Shown: piece after piece, positions 18,130 to 26,949 of the stretch
How the letters are laid out: the number at the start of each line of letters is the position of its first letter
Position numbering within the stretch: the stretch's first letter is position 1
From: Pedobacter helvus
GTDB lineage: Bacteria > Bacteroidota > Bacteroidia > Sphingobacteriales > Sphingobacteriaceae
Length of the DNA: 64,000 bases
Assembly: GCF_005925325.1 (NCBI RefSeq)
Contig: NZ_SRMP01000002.1
Location: 777,708-841,707 of the forward strand
Reading direction: 5' to 3'
The notes under the pieces: model-generated
What the model was told of the DNA's origin: nothing
Databases searched by the model: none
The model's input: the letters and a program-made list of their open reading frames with translations, nothing else
Program-made: the position numbers and the translations under genes

Positions 18130-19415
18130 AGCTGTTCACCGCATATAATAGGGTGCTACTTATTACAAGTGCCATAGGACTGTTAATAATTGGCTACTTG
18201 TTTTATCTTACCCTAAGTAATTACCTAAATAAACAGCTTGATAGTTATTTGTCAGAAGAACTGCTGGAGGTAAAAGATTATACTGCTAAAAAAGAAAGCT
18301 TTCCAGCACATCAGTTATTCGAAGATTTGGTAATCGAATATCGCCATATTTCGTCACTTGGTAAAAAAAGACATTTCGGGGACACGATTTTTTATAATGC
18401 GAAAAAGAGGTTAGAAGAAAGCGGTAGGTATTTAGAAGAAGATGTAGTATTGGCGGGGCAAAGTTATCGCATCAAGATCATAGCTTCTAAAGTGGCCCAT
18501 TCAGAACAGATCACAAGCATTTTCATGGTCATCATTCTTCCCGTATTAGGCCTACTCATCGTGTTGTTGGTGCTAAATCGGTACATGATGAAGCGTACTT
18601 GGTTACCTTTCAGGCAACTATTGCTTAATCTCAAATCTTTTAACCTTAACCAAGAACAGGGCTTTGCACAGGTGCCAACTACCATTGCAGAATTTAAGGA
18701 GCTTAACGATGCAATCGTAGATATTTCGCAAAGAATAAAATCAGATTACCGAGAAATCAAATTGTTTACAGAGAATGCTGCGCATGAGATGATGACACCC
18801 ATTGCGGTCATCAATGCTAAATTAGATATGATGTTGCAATCCGAAGATTTGAGTGAAGTGCAAAGCCAGAACCTGATCGACTTGTACAAAACTACAGCCA
18901 AATTAACCAAACTTAACCAATCGCTGCTGTTATTGGTTAAAATTGACAATAATTTACTTAGGGATCGAGAACAGCTCAACCTTAAAACAATGTTGTTAGA
19001 GAAGCAACATTATTTTCAGGAATTTACCCAACAAAAAGGTATTGAAGTAAATTTAGAGTTGCAAGATCATACTTTGTTGATGAGTAGATATTTGGCAGAT
19101 ATTTTATTGGATAATTTGATTGGAAATGCGATTAGGCATAACCATAAGGGCGGGCGTATCGATATCAGGCTAAACGAGGAAGCACTTTGGGTAGGCAATA
19201 CTGGCCATGGCGAAGCTTTAGCGGAGACCGAAGCTTTCAAGCGTTTTTACAAGTCGCCCTCTTCGGAAGGTATGGGGCTGGGCTTGGCCATTGTGAAGCA
19301 AATTGTAGAACTGCACCAATTTGGCATTGCTTATTCGTACCGGGCCGGTCTACATGCCTTTACAGTGTTTTTTAATAATAATAATTCTACTTCACTACTA
19401 AATGAAAATAGCTAA
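18126..19415 (+). CDS. Membrane sensor histidine kinase, partner of the OmpR-type regulator
   Basis: 429 aa. TM1 about 10-30, a short periplasmic sensor of about 100 residues, TM2 about 130-150, linker, then HisKA with AAHEMMTPIAV (about residue 218; HE-MM-TP instead of the common HE-LR-TP), N-box LLDNLIGNAIRHN and G-box GMGLGLAIVKQIV. Classical two-component kinase. Translationally coupled to the regulator by a 4-nt overlap and followed 9 nt later by the VIT gene, so regulator, kinase and transporter are likely one unit. Confidence 0.9.
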   Translation: MKLFTAYNRVLLITSAIGLLIIGYLFYLTLSNYLNKQLDSYLSEELLEVKDYTAKKESFPAHQLFEDLVIEYRHISSLGKKRHFGDTIFYNAKKRLEESGRYLEEDVVLAGQSYRIKIIASKVAHSEQITSIFMVIILPVLGLLIVLLVLNRYMMKRTWLPFRQLLLNLKSFNLNQEQGFAQVPTTIAEFKELNDAIVDISQRIKSDYREIKLFTENAAHEMMTPIAVINAKLDMMLQSEDLSEVQSQNLIDLYKTTAKLTKLNQSLLLLVKIDNNLLRDREQLNLKTMLLEKQHYFQEFTQQKGIEVNLELQDHTLLMSRYLADILLDNLIGNAIRHNHKGGRIDIRLNEEALWVGNTGHGEALAETEAFKRFYKSPSSEGMGLGLAIVKQIVELHQFGIAYSYRAGLHAFTVFFNNNNSTSLLNENS

Positions 19416-19424
19416 AGCATTAAC

Positions 19425-20126
19425 ATGATTACTATTGATAACTATCTGGATCAGCATTATATCCACAGGAGCAATTGGTTACGAGCGGCCGTTTTAGGTG
19501 CAAACGATGGCATTATTTCTATATCTAGTTTGGCCATTGGCGTGGCTGCTGCAAGTAGTACTAGAGAACCAATTGCGTTGGCCGCAGTAGCAGGATTAGT
19601 GGCAGGAGCATTGTCTATGGCTGCTGGAGAGTATGTATCCGTAAGTTCGCAAACAGATACGGAAAAAGCAGATATAGAACGGGAAAAAACCGAACTTAAA
19701 GAAATGCCTGAGCAAGAACTACACATTTTAGCTCAGATTTATGAACGACGTGGTTTAAAAAAGGACACCGCCATGCAGGTAGCCTTAGAACTTACCAAAA
19801 GAGACGCACTGGCAGCACACGTACGTGATGAACTTGGCATTAATGAGCTTACTCAAGCTAAACCTATACAAGCAGCAATGGCCTCAGGCGCAGCTTTTAC
19901 TGTAGGCGGAGTAATGCCACTTTTGGTGGTATTTCTGGCGCCAGTAAAGCATATGGAATATTGGTTGTATGGCGCAACTTTAATTTTTTTAATGATCTTG
20001 GGCATTATGGCTGCCAAAACAGGAGGCTCTAATATTCCAAAAGCAATTGCACGCATCACCATTTGGGGCACCATAGCTATGGGGCTTTCTGCATTTGTAG
20101 GCTATCTATTTGGAGTCAAGATGTAG
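19425..20126 (+). CDS. VIT1/CCC1-family iron/manganese transporter
   Basis: 233 aa. N-terminal NWLRAAVLGANDGIISISSLAIG is the diagnostic VIT start with the conserved Asp. It continues GAGEYVSV-type (here MAAGEYVSVSSQ), a charged helical metal-binding region (about 85-145), and three C-terminal membrane segments. Members move Fe2+ or Mn2+ across a membrane. Only 9 nt after the kinase gene, so probably in the same transcript; this suggests the two-component system responds to metal or redox state (inference). Confidence 0.88.
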   Translation: MITIDNYLDQHYIHRSNWLRAAVLGANDGIISISSLAIGVAAASSTREPIALAAVAGLVAGALSMAAGEYVSVSSQTDTEKADIEREKTELKEMPEQELHILAQIYERRGLKKDTAMQVALELTKRDALAAHVRDELGINELTQAKPIQAAMASGAAFTVGGVMPLLVVFLAPVKHMEYWLYGATLIFLMILGIMAAKTGGSNIPKAIARITIWGTIAMGLSAFVGYLFGVKM

Positions 20127-20506
20127 CGGGTGTTTTTTTGTATGGCTAGGCCAGTGGCGAACTTGCTTCGGGAGGGAGCTTAATTGTCAAAAAGGCATAT
20201 TTCATTAATCAGCCCTGCGTTAAAACCGCAGGGCTGTGAAATAATCCACCATTCGCTCATCGCTCATCATCCTTTCCTATCGCCGTCATCCTGATATTTA
20301 GTTAAGGATCTTAAAGCGGTAGTACTTAAACCATGCTATCAACTGAACTGATAAACTGGATCAATCTTTTCCCTATGGTCGATGTTATCACCGTTACCAT
20401 CTGGGTTTAGTAGTGTTTAGGTTGGCGATAACAACCAAGGGGATAACAAGTAGTCTGGGATCTTAAAGTGAGATTGATGTGACTACCACATTACAAGCTG
20501 TTCAAT
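20127..20506. repeat. Intergenic repeat block
   Basis: No gene. Family A hairpin at 20211-20235, family B about 20283-20325, and a degraded family C element at 20371-20441 whose right half has lost several bases. GCTTCGGGAGGGAG pieces occur near 20163. The convergent terminator follows. Confidence 0.7.
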
Positions 20507-20539
20507 AAAAAAAGGGGCAACTACTAGCTGCCCCTTTTT
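20507..20539. terminator. Bidirectional terminator
   Basis: AAAAAAAGGGGCA and TGCCCCTTTTT form a stem with a 9-10 nt loop. There are T runs on both strands, so it can serve the VIT operon and the minus-strand T9SS gene. Confidence 0.85.
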
Positions 20540-20557
20540 CTTGATTATTTCTTAGAA

Positions 20558-23500
20558 TTATTTACGGATCACTCTAGTATGTAATACGCCTGCATTTCCG
20601 GATAGTTGTAAGATGTACGTTCCGCTTGGAAGATTTGCGATATCGAAATTACACTGGGCATTACCCGATGCAATACTTTGTTCCATCAAAAGTTTGCCAT
20701 GTATACTGATTAGCTGTGCTTTTTGATATTTATTAGCTTCAAAATCCACAGTGATCTTACCCGCAGTAGGGTTAGGATATACACTTAACGCTGCATTAGC
20801 AATTTGATAGTCAACAGCTTTTTCACCGATAATAGTTTCTTTTCCGTCCAAATCTACCTGTACCAATCGGTAATAGTTCCATCCTTTCAAGGGGCTGTTG
20901 TCTAAGTGGTTGTAATATTGAATAACATTTGAATTCACTTTACCATTAATAGTCTTCAAAATATCAAACTGCTTTCCGTTGCCACTTCTATAGATATCAA
21001 AACCTTTGTTGTTGGTTTCAGATGCTGTAGCCCAGCTCAATTGGATGCCATCATTTTGTTTTTTTACTTCTAGATATTTCGCTATCGTTACCGGCAATGG
21101 ATTTGAACTTACCGTTAAGACTGCGTTGTTTGAATAGGCGGCTGGGATGCAGGTTCCATTAACCACTAACCGATATAGAAATCCACTCATTTCAACAGTT
21201 GCCCCTGTAATAGTCAAGGTTGCGGTAGTGGCGTTGCTATACACACCACCATTGCTAATCGCATTAAAACCAGCCCCTTCATCTACCTGCCATTGATAAC
21301 CAGTAGCACCGCTTGCTGTCGCGGAAAAGGTAGTATTGTTTCCTGCAATAATCATACTGTTTGAAGGTTGTGCGGTAATGGCCGGGGCAACATTTACAGT
21401 AAGGGCTGCATTGTTAGAAACTGCTAAAGGTGTACAAGTTCCAGTAGCTATCAAACGATACAGGTATCCGTTCATTGCAGCGGCTGCGCCAGTAATGGTC
21501 AAGGTCGCGGTAGTAGCATTGCTATACACACCACCGTTGGTAATAGAAGAAAAGCCAGCACCCTGATCTACTTGCCATTGGTAACCAGTGGCGTTACTTG
21601 CTGTCGCAGAAAAAGTAGTGTTAGCTCCTGCACAAATAATACTGCCAGAAGGTTGTGCGGTAATGGCTGGAGCAGCATTTACGGTAAGGGCTACATTGTT
21701 AGACGCTGCTGAAGGTGTACAAGTTCCAGTAGCTATCAAACGATACAGGTATCCGTTCATTGCAGCGGTTGCGCCAGTAATGGTCAAGGTTGCGGTAGTA
21801 GCATTGCTATACACACCACCGTTGGTAATAGAAGAAAAGCCAGCACCCTGATCTACTTGCCATTGGTAACCAGTGGCGTTACTTGCTGTCGCAGAAAAGG
21901 TAGTGTTAGCTCCTGCACAAATAATACTGCCAGAAGGTTGTGCGGTAATGGCTGGAGCAGCATTTACGGTAAGGGCTACATTGTTAGACGCTGCTGAAGG
22001 TGTACAAGTTCCAGTAGCTATCAAACGATACAGGTATCCGTTCATTGCAGCGGTTGCGCCAGTAATGGTCAGGGTTGCGGTAGTAGCATTGCTATACACA
22101 CCACCGTTGGTAATAGAAGAAAAACCAGCACCTTGATCTACCTGCCATTGGTATCCTGTTGCATTGCTGGCAGTGACACTGAAAGTGGTAATCCCACCCG
22201 CACATACACTGCTGTTGCTTGGCTGTGCGGTTATTGAAGGAGCGATATTTACAGTACCAGTAACCGCTACGTTTTTATTCGGTATACCAGTAGAGGAAAT
22301 GGTGATGTTCCCACTCGGAGTTCCTGAAGCGGTACTTGCCAAACGAGCATAGATTGTATATGTAGATACGGATCCTCCTGAAGGTACGAAGCTGATATTG
22401 TTAGAATAAGAGCCTCCTGCCGATGTGCTAATTTCATATCCGGTAGGCGCAGAAACCAAAAGGTTCGCAGTTAAACCTCCTGCAGAAATGGTAAAACTTT
22501 GTGGTGTAGAAGCACTATTTGCACAGGTAGAAAAGGCATTTAGGGCAGTGGTAGATACGATAGATCCCCCAGGTTGAGTAATCGTTACCGTTTGCGTCTT
22601 AGTGCAGCCACCGCCTGGTGTACTGTCGGTAATGGTCACCGTATAAGTTCCGGCAGACAAGTTGTATCCAGTGGCTGCTGTGCCTCCTGAAGGCGACCAC
22701 GAATAAAAATATGGAGCAGTACCTCCCGATACCGATAAGGTAGCCGAGCCATTGTTACCTCCATAAGTACTCACATTACTTTGCGATTGTACAGCGCTAG
22801 TAAGCGTGTTTACAACTACTGTAGCAGTACCCGCTGCACTGGTAGCACCACTTACTGTCACTGTTACATTGTAGGTTCCCGCCATTACCGCTGTTACATT
22901 GGTAATTGTTGGGTTCTGTACCGTAGAAAGGAAACCATTCGGTCCCGACCAAGTATAGGTAGCTCCCGCAACTGTAGGCGTACTTAGGTTAATGGTATTT
23001 CCAGCGCATACTGGACTATTGCTTGATGCTGTAGGAGTTGCGGGTGTCGCAATGGCTGTTCCAACTCGTACATTATTTAGTGTCCCCCAAGATATAATAC
23101 CTCCTTGTCTATAGATCCTTACTTCGTCTACATTCTTAAAGATACCGGTCAATGGAGCACCTTCTCTTACTTGGGCGTAGGAAGTGGTAGTGTTTCCTAC
23201 AAAGTTTACAGTCCCTAATGAACTGCCATCACGAAAAGCTTCTACTACAAAGATGTATCCGTCTCCAAATTCATCTCCGAAGTCCCCCCAATCTAAAAAA
23301 TCTACTCCTTTGAAACTAAATTCAGCTCCATTGGCCGAGCGCACAGACCAGCCGAAGTGTTCTACGTCCTGACCATAGGTCAAAATGGCTGGATATCCCG
23401 GCCAATTAGGCTGCGAACCATCATGGTATTCAATTGGATAGGTGGTTAATTTCGCTCCGCTACTATTAATAGGCAAAATTTGGATGTCAAAATCCGTGAT

Positions 23501-23677
23501 GGCAGTAGAACCGCCAGTTCCATCGGTGGCAACATTGTTCACAAACCCATTAGTGCTGGTGAAACTAAGCGTTGGGTTGCTACTTAAGGTTTGTGATCTA
23601 GCCACATGGTTAAAAAAAGTGAAACAGCAAATAAATGCCAGTATTGCTTTGCATAAAAAGGGTAAAAGTTTATTCAT
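20558..23677 (-). CDS. Large secreted protein with SprB-like and tandem Ig-like repeats and T9SS sorting domain
   Basis: 1039 aa with signal peptide (cleavage near ARSQ). An N-terminal region of about 180 residues has no named domain. Then come a PKD/Ig-like unit, an SprB-type repeat (GGNNGSATLSVSGGTAPYFYSW), a unit with the YEISTSAGGSY pattern, and about five Ig-like units of 95 aa (QPSGSIICAG...GYQWQVDQGAGFSSI...NGYLYRLIA). The C-terminus has VYPNPTAGKITVDF and ends VIRK, a type A sorting signal for T9SS. Predicted to be exported and attached to the cell surface; such proteins often act in adhesion. Two of the Ig units are nearly identical in DNA. Confidence 0.85.
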   Translation of the reverse strand: MNKLLPFLCKAILAFICCFTFFNHVARSQTLSSNPTLSFTSTNGFVNNVATDGTGGSTAITDFDIQILPINSSGAKLTTYPIEYHDGSQPNWPGYPAILTYGQDVEHFGWSVRSANGAEFSFKGVDFLDWGDFGDEFGDGYIFVVEAFRDGSSLGTVNFVGNTTTSYAQVREGAPLTGIFKNVDEVRIYRQGGIISWGTLNNVRVGTAIATPATPTASSNSPVCAGNTINLSTPTVAGATYTWSGPNGFLSTVQNPTITNVTAVMAGTYNVTVTVSGATSAAGTATVVVNTLTSAVQSQSNVSTYGGNNGSATLSVSGGTAPYFYSWSPSGGTAATGYNLSAGTYTVTITDSTPGGGCTKTQTVTITQPGGSIVSTTALNAFSTCANSASTPQSFTISAGGLTANLLVSAPTGYEISTSAGGSYSNNISFVPSGGSVSTYTIYARLASTASGTPSGNITISSTGIPNKNVAVTGTVNIAPSITAQPSNSSVCAGGITTFSVTASNATGYQWQVDQGAGFSSITNGGVYSNATTATLTITGATAAMNGYLYRLIATGTCTPSAASNNVALTVNAAPAITAQPSGSIICAGANTTFSATASNATGYQWQVDQGAGFSSITNGGVYSNATTATLTITGATAAMNGYLYRLIATGTCTPSAASNNVALTVNAAPAITAQPSGSIICAGANTTFSATASNATGYQWQVDQGAGFSSITNGGVYSNATTATLTITGAAAAMNGYLYRLIATGTCTPLAVSNNAALTVNVAPAITAQPSNSMIIAGNNTTFSATASGATGYQWQVDEGAGFNAISNGGVYSNATTATLTITGATVEMSGFLYRLVVNGTCIPAAYSNNAVLTVSSNPLPVTIAKYLEVKKQNDGIQLSWATASETNNKGFDIYRSGNGKQFDILKTINGKVNSNVIQYYNHLDNSPLKGWNYYRLVQVDLDGKETIIGEKAVDYQIANAALSVYPNPTAGKITVDFEANKYQKAQLISIHGKLLMEQSIASGNAQCNFDIANLPSGTYILQLSGNAGVLHTRVIRK
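21400..22180. repeat. 285-bp in-gene tandem repeats (Ig-like units)
   Basis: Consecutive units repeat every 285 bp, corresponding to 95 aa. The copies at 21588-21851 and 21873-22136 differ at only a few bases; the flanking copies are more diverged. Recent duplication or gene conversion is likely, and copy number may vary between strains. Confidence 0.8.
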
Positions 23678-24547
23678 ATAGGGTCATTTAAAGTTTAATG
23701 TTTTTTCAGTACGTACTGTGGTATCTGCAAAGATTGTTTTTCCCTTGCATGATAAATACATAAGTTTTAGCATCTGGATGAGTTCCTCATATGTTTTGTG
23801 AAAAAATCTCAGTGCTTTGAGTTAATGATGAAATGGTAATTTCGGTCGCAGGGTATTGCATATAGAGGAGCGTTAAATTAAAGTGAGCGTAAATCATTTG
23901 TATACAGCTATAAAAGTAACTTATTTTTTTCTGTTTACAACATTTTGGAATGATTTACTTCAGCAACTTAAAAAGATCATACTAAGCCAAAAAGATTTTC
24001 CCTATGCTCGGTGTTATCACCGTTACCATCTGGGTTTAGTAGTGTTCTAGGTTGGTGATAACACCAACCTAAGGAATAATCCACACTATTCCCTCTCATT
24101 TTCAAGGAGAGGGTTAGGGAGAGGTTTTCTTCCAAAAATCACCCTGGGCACAACTGCAGGATTTCTTCAGAATTTTCCCTATGGTCAGTGTTATCACCGT
24201 TACCATCTGGGTCTAGTGGTGTTCTAGGTTGGTGATAACACCAACCTAAGGAATAATCCACACTATTCCCTCTCATTTTCAAGGAGAAGGTTAGGGAGAT
24301 GTTTTAGGAAGCTAATTAGCCAGAGTTAAAACCGCAAGGCCTAATGTCCAGCTTGCTTCGGTAGGGAGGATGTATAAGCGGTAGTACTTCCCTATGGTCG
24401 GTGTTATCACCGTACCATTTTGCGACAAATTCAAAACAACCAATAACCGCTTATTAAAATCAGCCCTCGGTTAAAACCGAAGGCTATCAATAAAAGCGGA
24501 CAACTAAAACCGAACCTCGATCCTAAAAAAAAACTAAGAGTTTAGTT
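23678..24547. repeat. Intergenic region with a 177-bp tandem duplication of repeat modules
   Basis: From 23678 to about 23990 nothing is recognised apart from the upstream region of the minus-strand gene. Two copies of a 177-bp module then start at 23996 and 24173. Each has a family C element (GGTGTTATCACC...GGTGATAACACC) and CTCTCATTTTCAAGGAGA; the CACCCTGGGCACAACT...CAGAATT stretch between them is in the first copy. A third, half copy of family C is at about 24388-24418, a worn family A at 24318-24341, and a better one at 24462-24485. No gene. Confidence 0.75.
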
Positions 24548-24601
24548 ATGTCGAAAGTTTTTAAGATATTTACCTCAAATTCAATTCACATTTTAAACCC
24601 A

Positions 24602-25672
24602 ATGATGAGAAATTTATACCTAACGATAATGCTGCTTTGCAGTCTGGCCAGTTTCGGACAAGGAATTTACGATGGACCTTACGTATCCTATGAAGAGGGC
24701 AAGGTTTGGATCAGGAGCATAGCTAATGGCACTGTCATCAAAACTGAGCTCAAAGACAAAAAAGTTCGGGTGAACTTTGCCGATCCAGTCTTAAATTTCT
24801 CGGTTTCCCTAAAGAAGTCACTACAGAACGAGCCAGCTGTTTTCGCTCAGCCCTCGAAAATGTTCGTAGTTTCAGATATCGAAGGGCAGTTTGTGGGCTT
24901 TAGAAATTTACTGTTGGCAAACAAGGTGATTGATGAGCAATACAATTGGACTTACGGAAAGGGGCATTTGATCATCTGTGGCGATCTGTTCGACCGCGGA
25001 CTTTCGGTAACTGAAACCATTTGGTTCATCTATAAGTTAGAGGAATTGGCGAAGAAAGCGGGTGGATATGTGCATACCATTTTAGGAAACCACGATATCA
25101 TGAACCTTTCAGGCGATCTGCGTTATGTACAGCCCAAATACATGGAGAGCGCAAAGCTGATGGAGGTAGACTACATGACCTTATATGATAAAAACTCAGA
25201 ACTGGGAAGGTGGCTGCGTACAAAAAATACCATCGAGAAAATAGGGGATAACCTTTGTATGCATGCAGGTGTTTCGCCAATCATCAATGAGCTGGGTCAT
25301 TCAGTTGCGCAAATCAATACCTTATGCCGTCCATTTTATGATCAAGTAAAGCAACTTCAGGGAGTGGGCGATCCGAAGATCGACCCTTTTTTTAAGGGCA
25401 AAAGTTCGTTGTTTTGGTACCGCGGATATTTCTTTGAGCCAAAAGCTACCGAGGTAGAGGTGACAAAGACCTTAGACATATTTAATGTGAAGCGTGTAAT
25501 TGTAGGACATACCATTGTTAAAGGAAATGTGGCTTTCTATTATGGTGGCAAGGTGCTAGGCATAGATGTGAACCGTCATGGAGGCGACCATCAAGCGGCC
25601 GTGTTCGAAAATGGGGAATGGTTTGCAGTAAATGAAAAAGCGGAAAGAAGGAAGATTGTTTTTAATGATTAA
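24602..25672 (+). CDS. Secreted metallophosphoesterase (calcineurin-like)
   Basis: 356 aa from ATG 24602; an in-frame ATG at 24548 would add 18 residues in front of a normal signal peptide (MRNLYLTIMLLCSLASFGQ), so the later start is preferred. Motifs: VSDIEGQFVG (usually DxHG; Glu replaces His here), GDLFDRG, LGNHD, MHAGV and IVGHTIV, in the order of PPP-like/Shewanella-type phosphatases. Probably a periplasmic phosphatase; substrate unknown. It stands alone between two repeat blocks. Confidence 0.85.
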   Translation: MMRNLYLTIMLLCSLASFGQGIYDGPYVSYEEGKVWIRSIANGTVIKTELKDKKVRVNFADPVLNFSVSLKKSLQNEPAVFAQPSKMFVVSDIEGQFVGFRNLLLANKVIDEQYNWTYGKGHLIICGDLFDRGLSVTETIWFIYKLEELAKKAGGYVHTILGNHDIMNLSGDLRYVQPKYMESAKLMEVDYMTLYDKNSELGRWLRTKNTIEKIGDNLCMHAGVSPIINELGHSVAQINTLCRPFYDQVKQLQGVGDPKIDPFFKGKSSLFWYRGYFFEPKATEVEVTKTLDIFNVKRVIVGHTIVKGNVAFYYGGKVLGIDVNRHGGDHQAAVFENGEWFAVNEKAERRKIVFND

Positions 25673-26128
25673 TTGCCAATGACCAATAACCTCTCGATGT
25701 ATCGGGATTATCGATTTGCTCAAAATGAACTAATGACCAATTGAACTAATGATCGAAGATTAATAAAGGCATTGCAGGGCTTAGCTTTTCTTGGGTCTGC
25801 TCGGGGGCCTGGTTCGTACCTTGTTCGGTGATTGTTTGCTTAAATGCCCTTTAAAGCGAGGTTGCGCCGAACAAAGACCAAAGAAGTACCGAAGAAAAGG
25901 GCTTTTATTCCTCCGATTTAGCGGAGCAAGCTCTCTCATTTTCAAAGCCAGTACCGAACTTGCTTCGGTAGAGAGGTTTTTTCCCTATGGTCGGTGTTAT
26001 CACCGTTACCATCTGGGTTTAGTAGTATTTTAGATTGGTGGTAACACCAACCTAAGGAATAAAGGAGTTGTTAGTACGTGTTGCAACTACGCTAGCTCGT
26101 TGCTTGAAAAGAAAATTAACCTAATGTT
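25673..26128. repeat. Intergenic repeat block
   Basis: No gene. Worn AATGAACTAATGACC-type short repeats at 25678-25760 are followed by a family D element at about 25808-25885 (GTACCTTGTTCGGTG ... GCCGAACAAAGACC, an imperfect inverted repeat also found near 31.5 and 32.05 kb), then CTCCGATTTAGCGGAGCAAGCTC, and a family C hairpin at about 25982-26056. The open frame 25791-26033 is built of these repeats. Confidence 0.7.
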
Positions 26129-26329
26129 TTAAGATGGGATCAATGAAAGGTCAATACCCAGTTTCGTAAACTCAAGTGTTCCTTTTTGGGTAATGTAATA
26201 ATTTTTATCGGTAGCATGATGTTTTGCTAGCCAGCCTTTTGCTACAAATTGTTCCAATAACAAATTACCTAGTTTTCCGCCAATGTGTTCATAGCATAGT
26301 TTGGCAATTTTATCCTCAGCTGCTTTCAT
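26129..26329 (-). CDS. Small protein resembling the C-terminal part of ArsR-type regulators
   Basis: 66 aa from ATG 26329; an in-frame TTG lies 21 nt further up. The sequence LCYEHIGGKLGNLLLEQFVAKGWL followed by YYITQKGTLEFTKLGI resembles the C-terminal region of some ArsR-family winged-helix regulators, but the DNA-binding helix-turn-helix half is absent. A -7 box (26348-26355) sits just before it, which argues for an expressed small gene rather than a mere fragment. Function unknown. Confidence 0.6.
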   Translation of the reverse strand: MKAAEDKIAKLCYEHIGGKLGNLLLEQFVAKGWLAKHHATDKNYYITQKGTLEFTKLGIDLSLIPS

Positions 26330-26347
26330 AACTGTTTCGTTTTTAAT

Positions 26348-26355
26348 CAAATGTA
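26348..26355 (-). promoter_or_regulatory. Candidate -7 box for the small ArsR-like gene
   Basis: Read on the minus strand, TACATTTG matches TAnnTTTG. It ends 19 nt before the ATG at 26329. No -33 TTTG is seen at the usual distance. Confidence 0.4.
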
Positions 26356-26609
26356 GCTTAACTTGTTTAATCGCTAGATGATCTGCATCACCTTATTTTG
26401 TGATGGTTGGCGCATGTGCTACGCTTCTAGTGCCTTACTGGTGCGCTGTCTTGTACGTTGTTAGGTTTAAGTAAAGTTCTGTCAAAAAATACTGAAGCAT
26501 TAACAGAGGGTTCACTTAACTAGCAGGACAAGCATTTGCAAAACTCAAAGTCTTCCTCTAGCTTGCTTTAGCTAAATATTTGTGGTTCCACTGCCAGTCC
26601 ATCACAACT

Positions 26610-26900
26610 ATGACCTCACTACCCGAAGACATTACTAGTAAAATAGCGCAGCTTTTTCACAGTGCTGCGGATAGACAACAAGTGCAAGAACTTTTGCTCA
26701 CACTGTGGACCATACCGCTCAATGTAGGTGCCGATCAATTGGCTAGAGGTATCCTGATTTTGTCTAACGGCCAAATGGAAGAAGTTGAAAAGATATTTGC
26801 ATCCAACTTTTACGGCGATCCAAGAGATGTGATTTTAAATGCAGAGATTAAAGACGGAAAACCAGGGCATTATTTCAATCTGCCTTTTCGCAATAATTAA
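26610..26900 (+). CDS. Hypothetical protein
   Basis: 96 aa from ATG 26610, no signal peptide or membrane segment. The sequence (SLPEDITSKIAQLF, QVQELLLTLWTIPLNVGADQLARGILIL, FYGDPRDVIL) suggests a small helical cytosolic protein; no family is recognised. Its codon use is normal for the window and it is followed by a good terminator 2 nt later, so it is likely a real gene. Confidence 0.6.
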   Translation: MTSLPEDITSKIAQLFHSAADRQQVQELLLTLWTIPLNVGADQLARGILILSNGQMEEVEKIFASNFYGDPRDVILNAEIKDGKPGHYFNLPFRNN

Positions 26901-26902
26901 AC

Positions 26903-26935
26903 AAAATGCCGTAGAATAAAACCTACGGCATTTTT
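26903..26935. terminator. Bidirectional terminator between convergent genes
   Basis: AAAATGCCGTAG and CTACGGCATTTTT pair perfectly around an 8-nt loop. It serves the hypothetical gene on plus and the amidase gene on minus. Confidence 0.88.
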
Positions 26936-26949
26936 AACAATCATTAATG

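Noticed and set aside
25791..26033. 80-codon open frame
   Set aside because: Translated family D/C repeat; similar short frames appear wherever this repeat occurs (for example 31531-31737).
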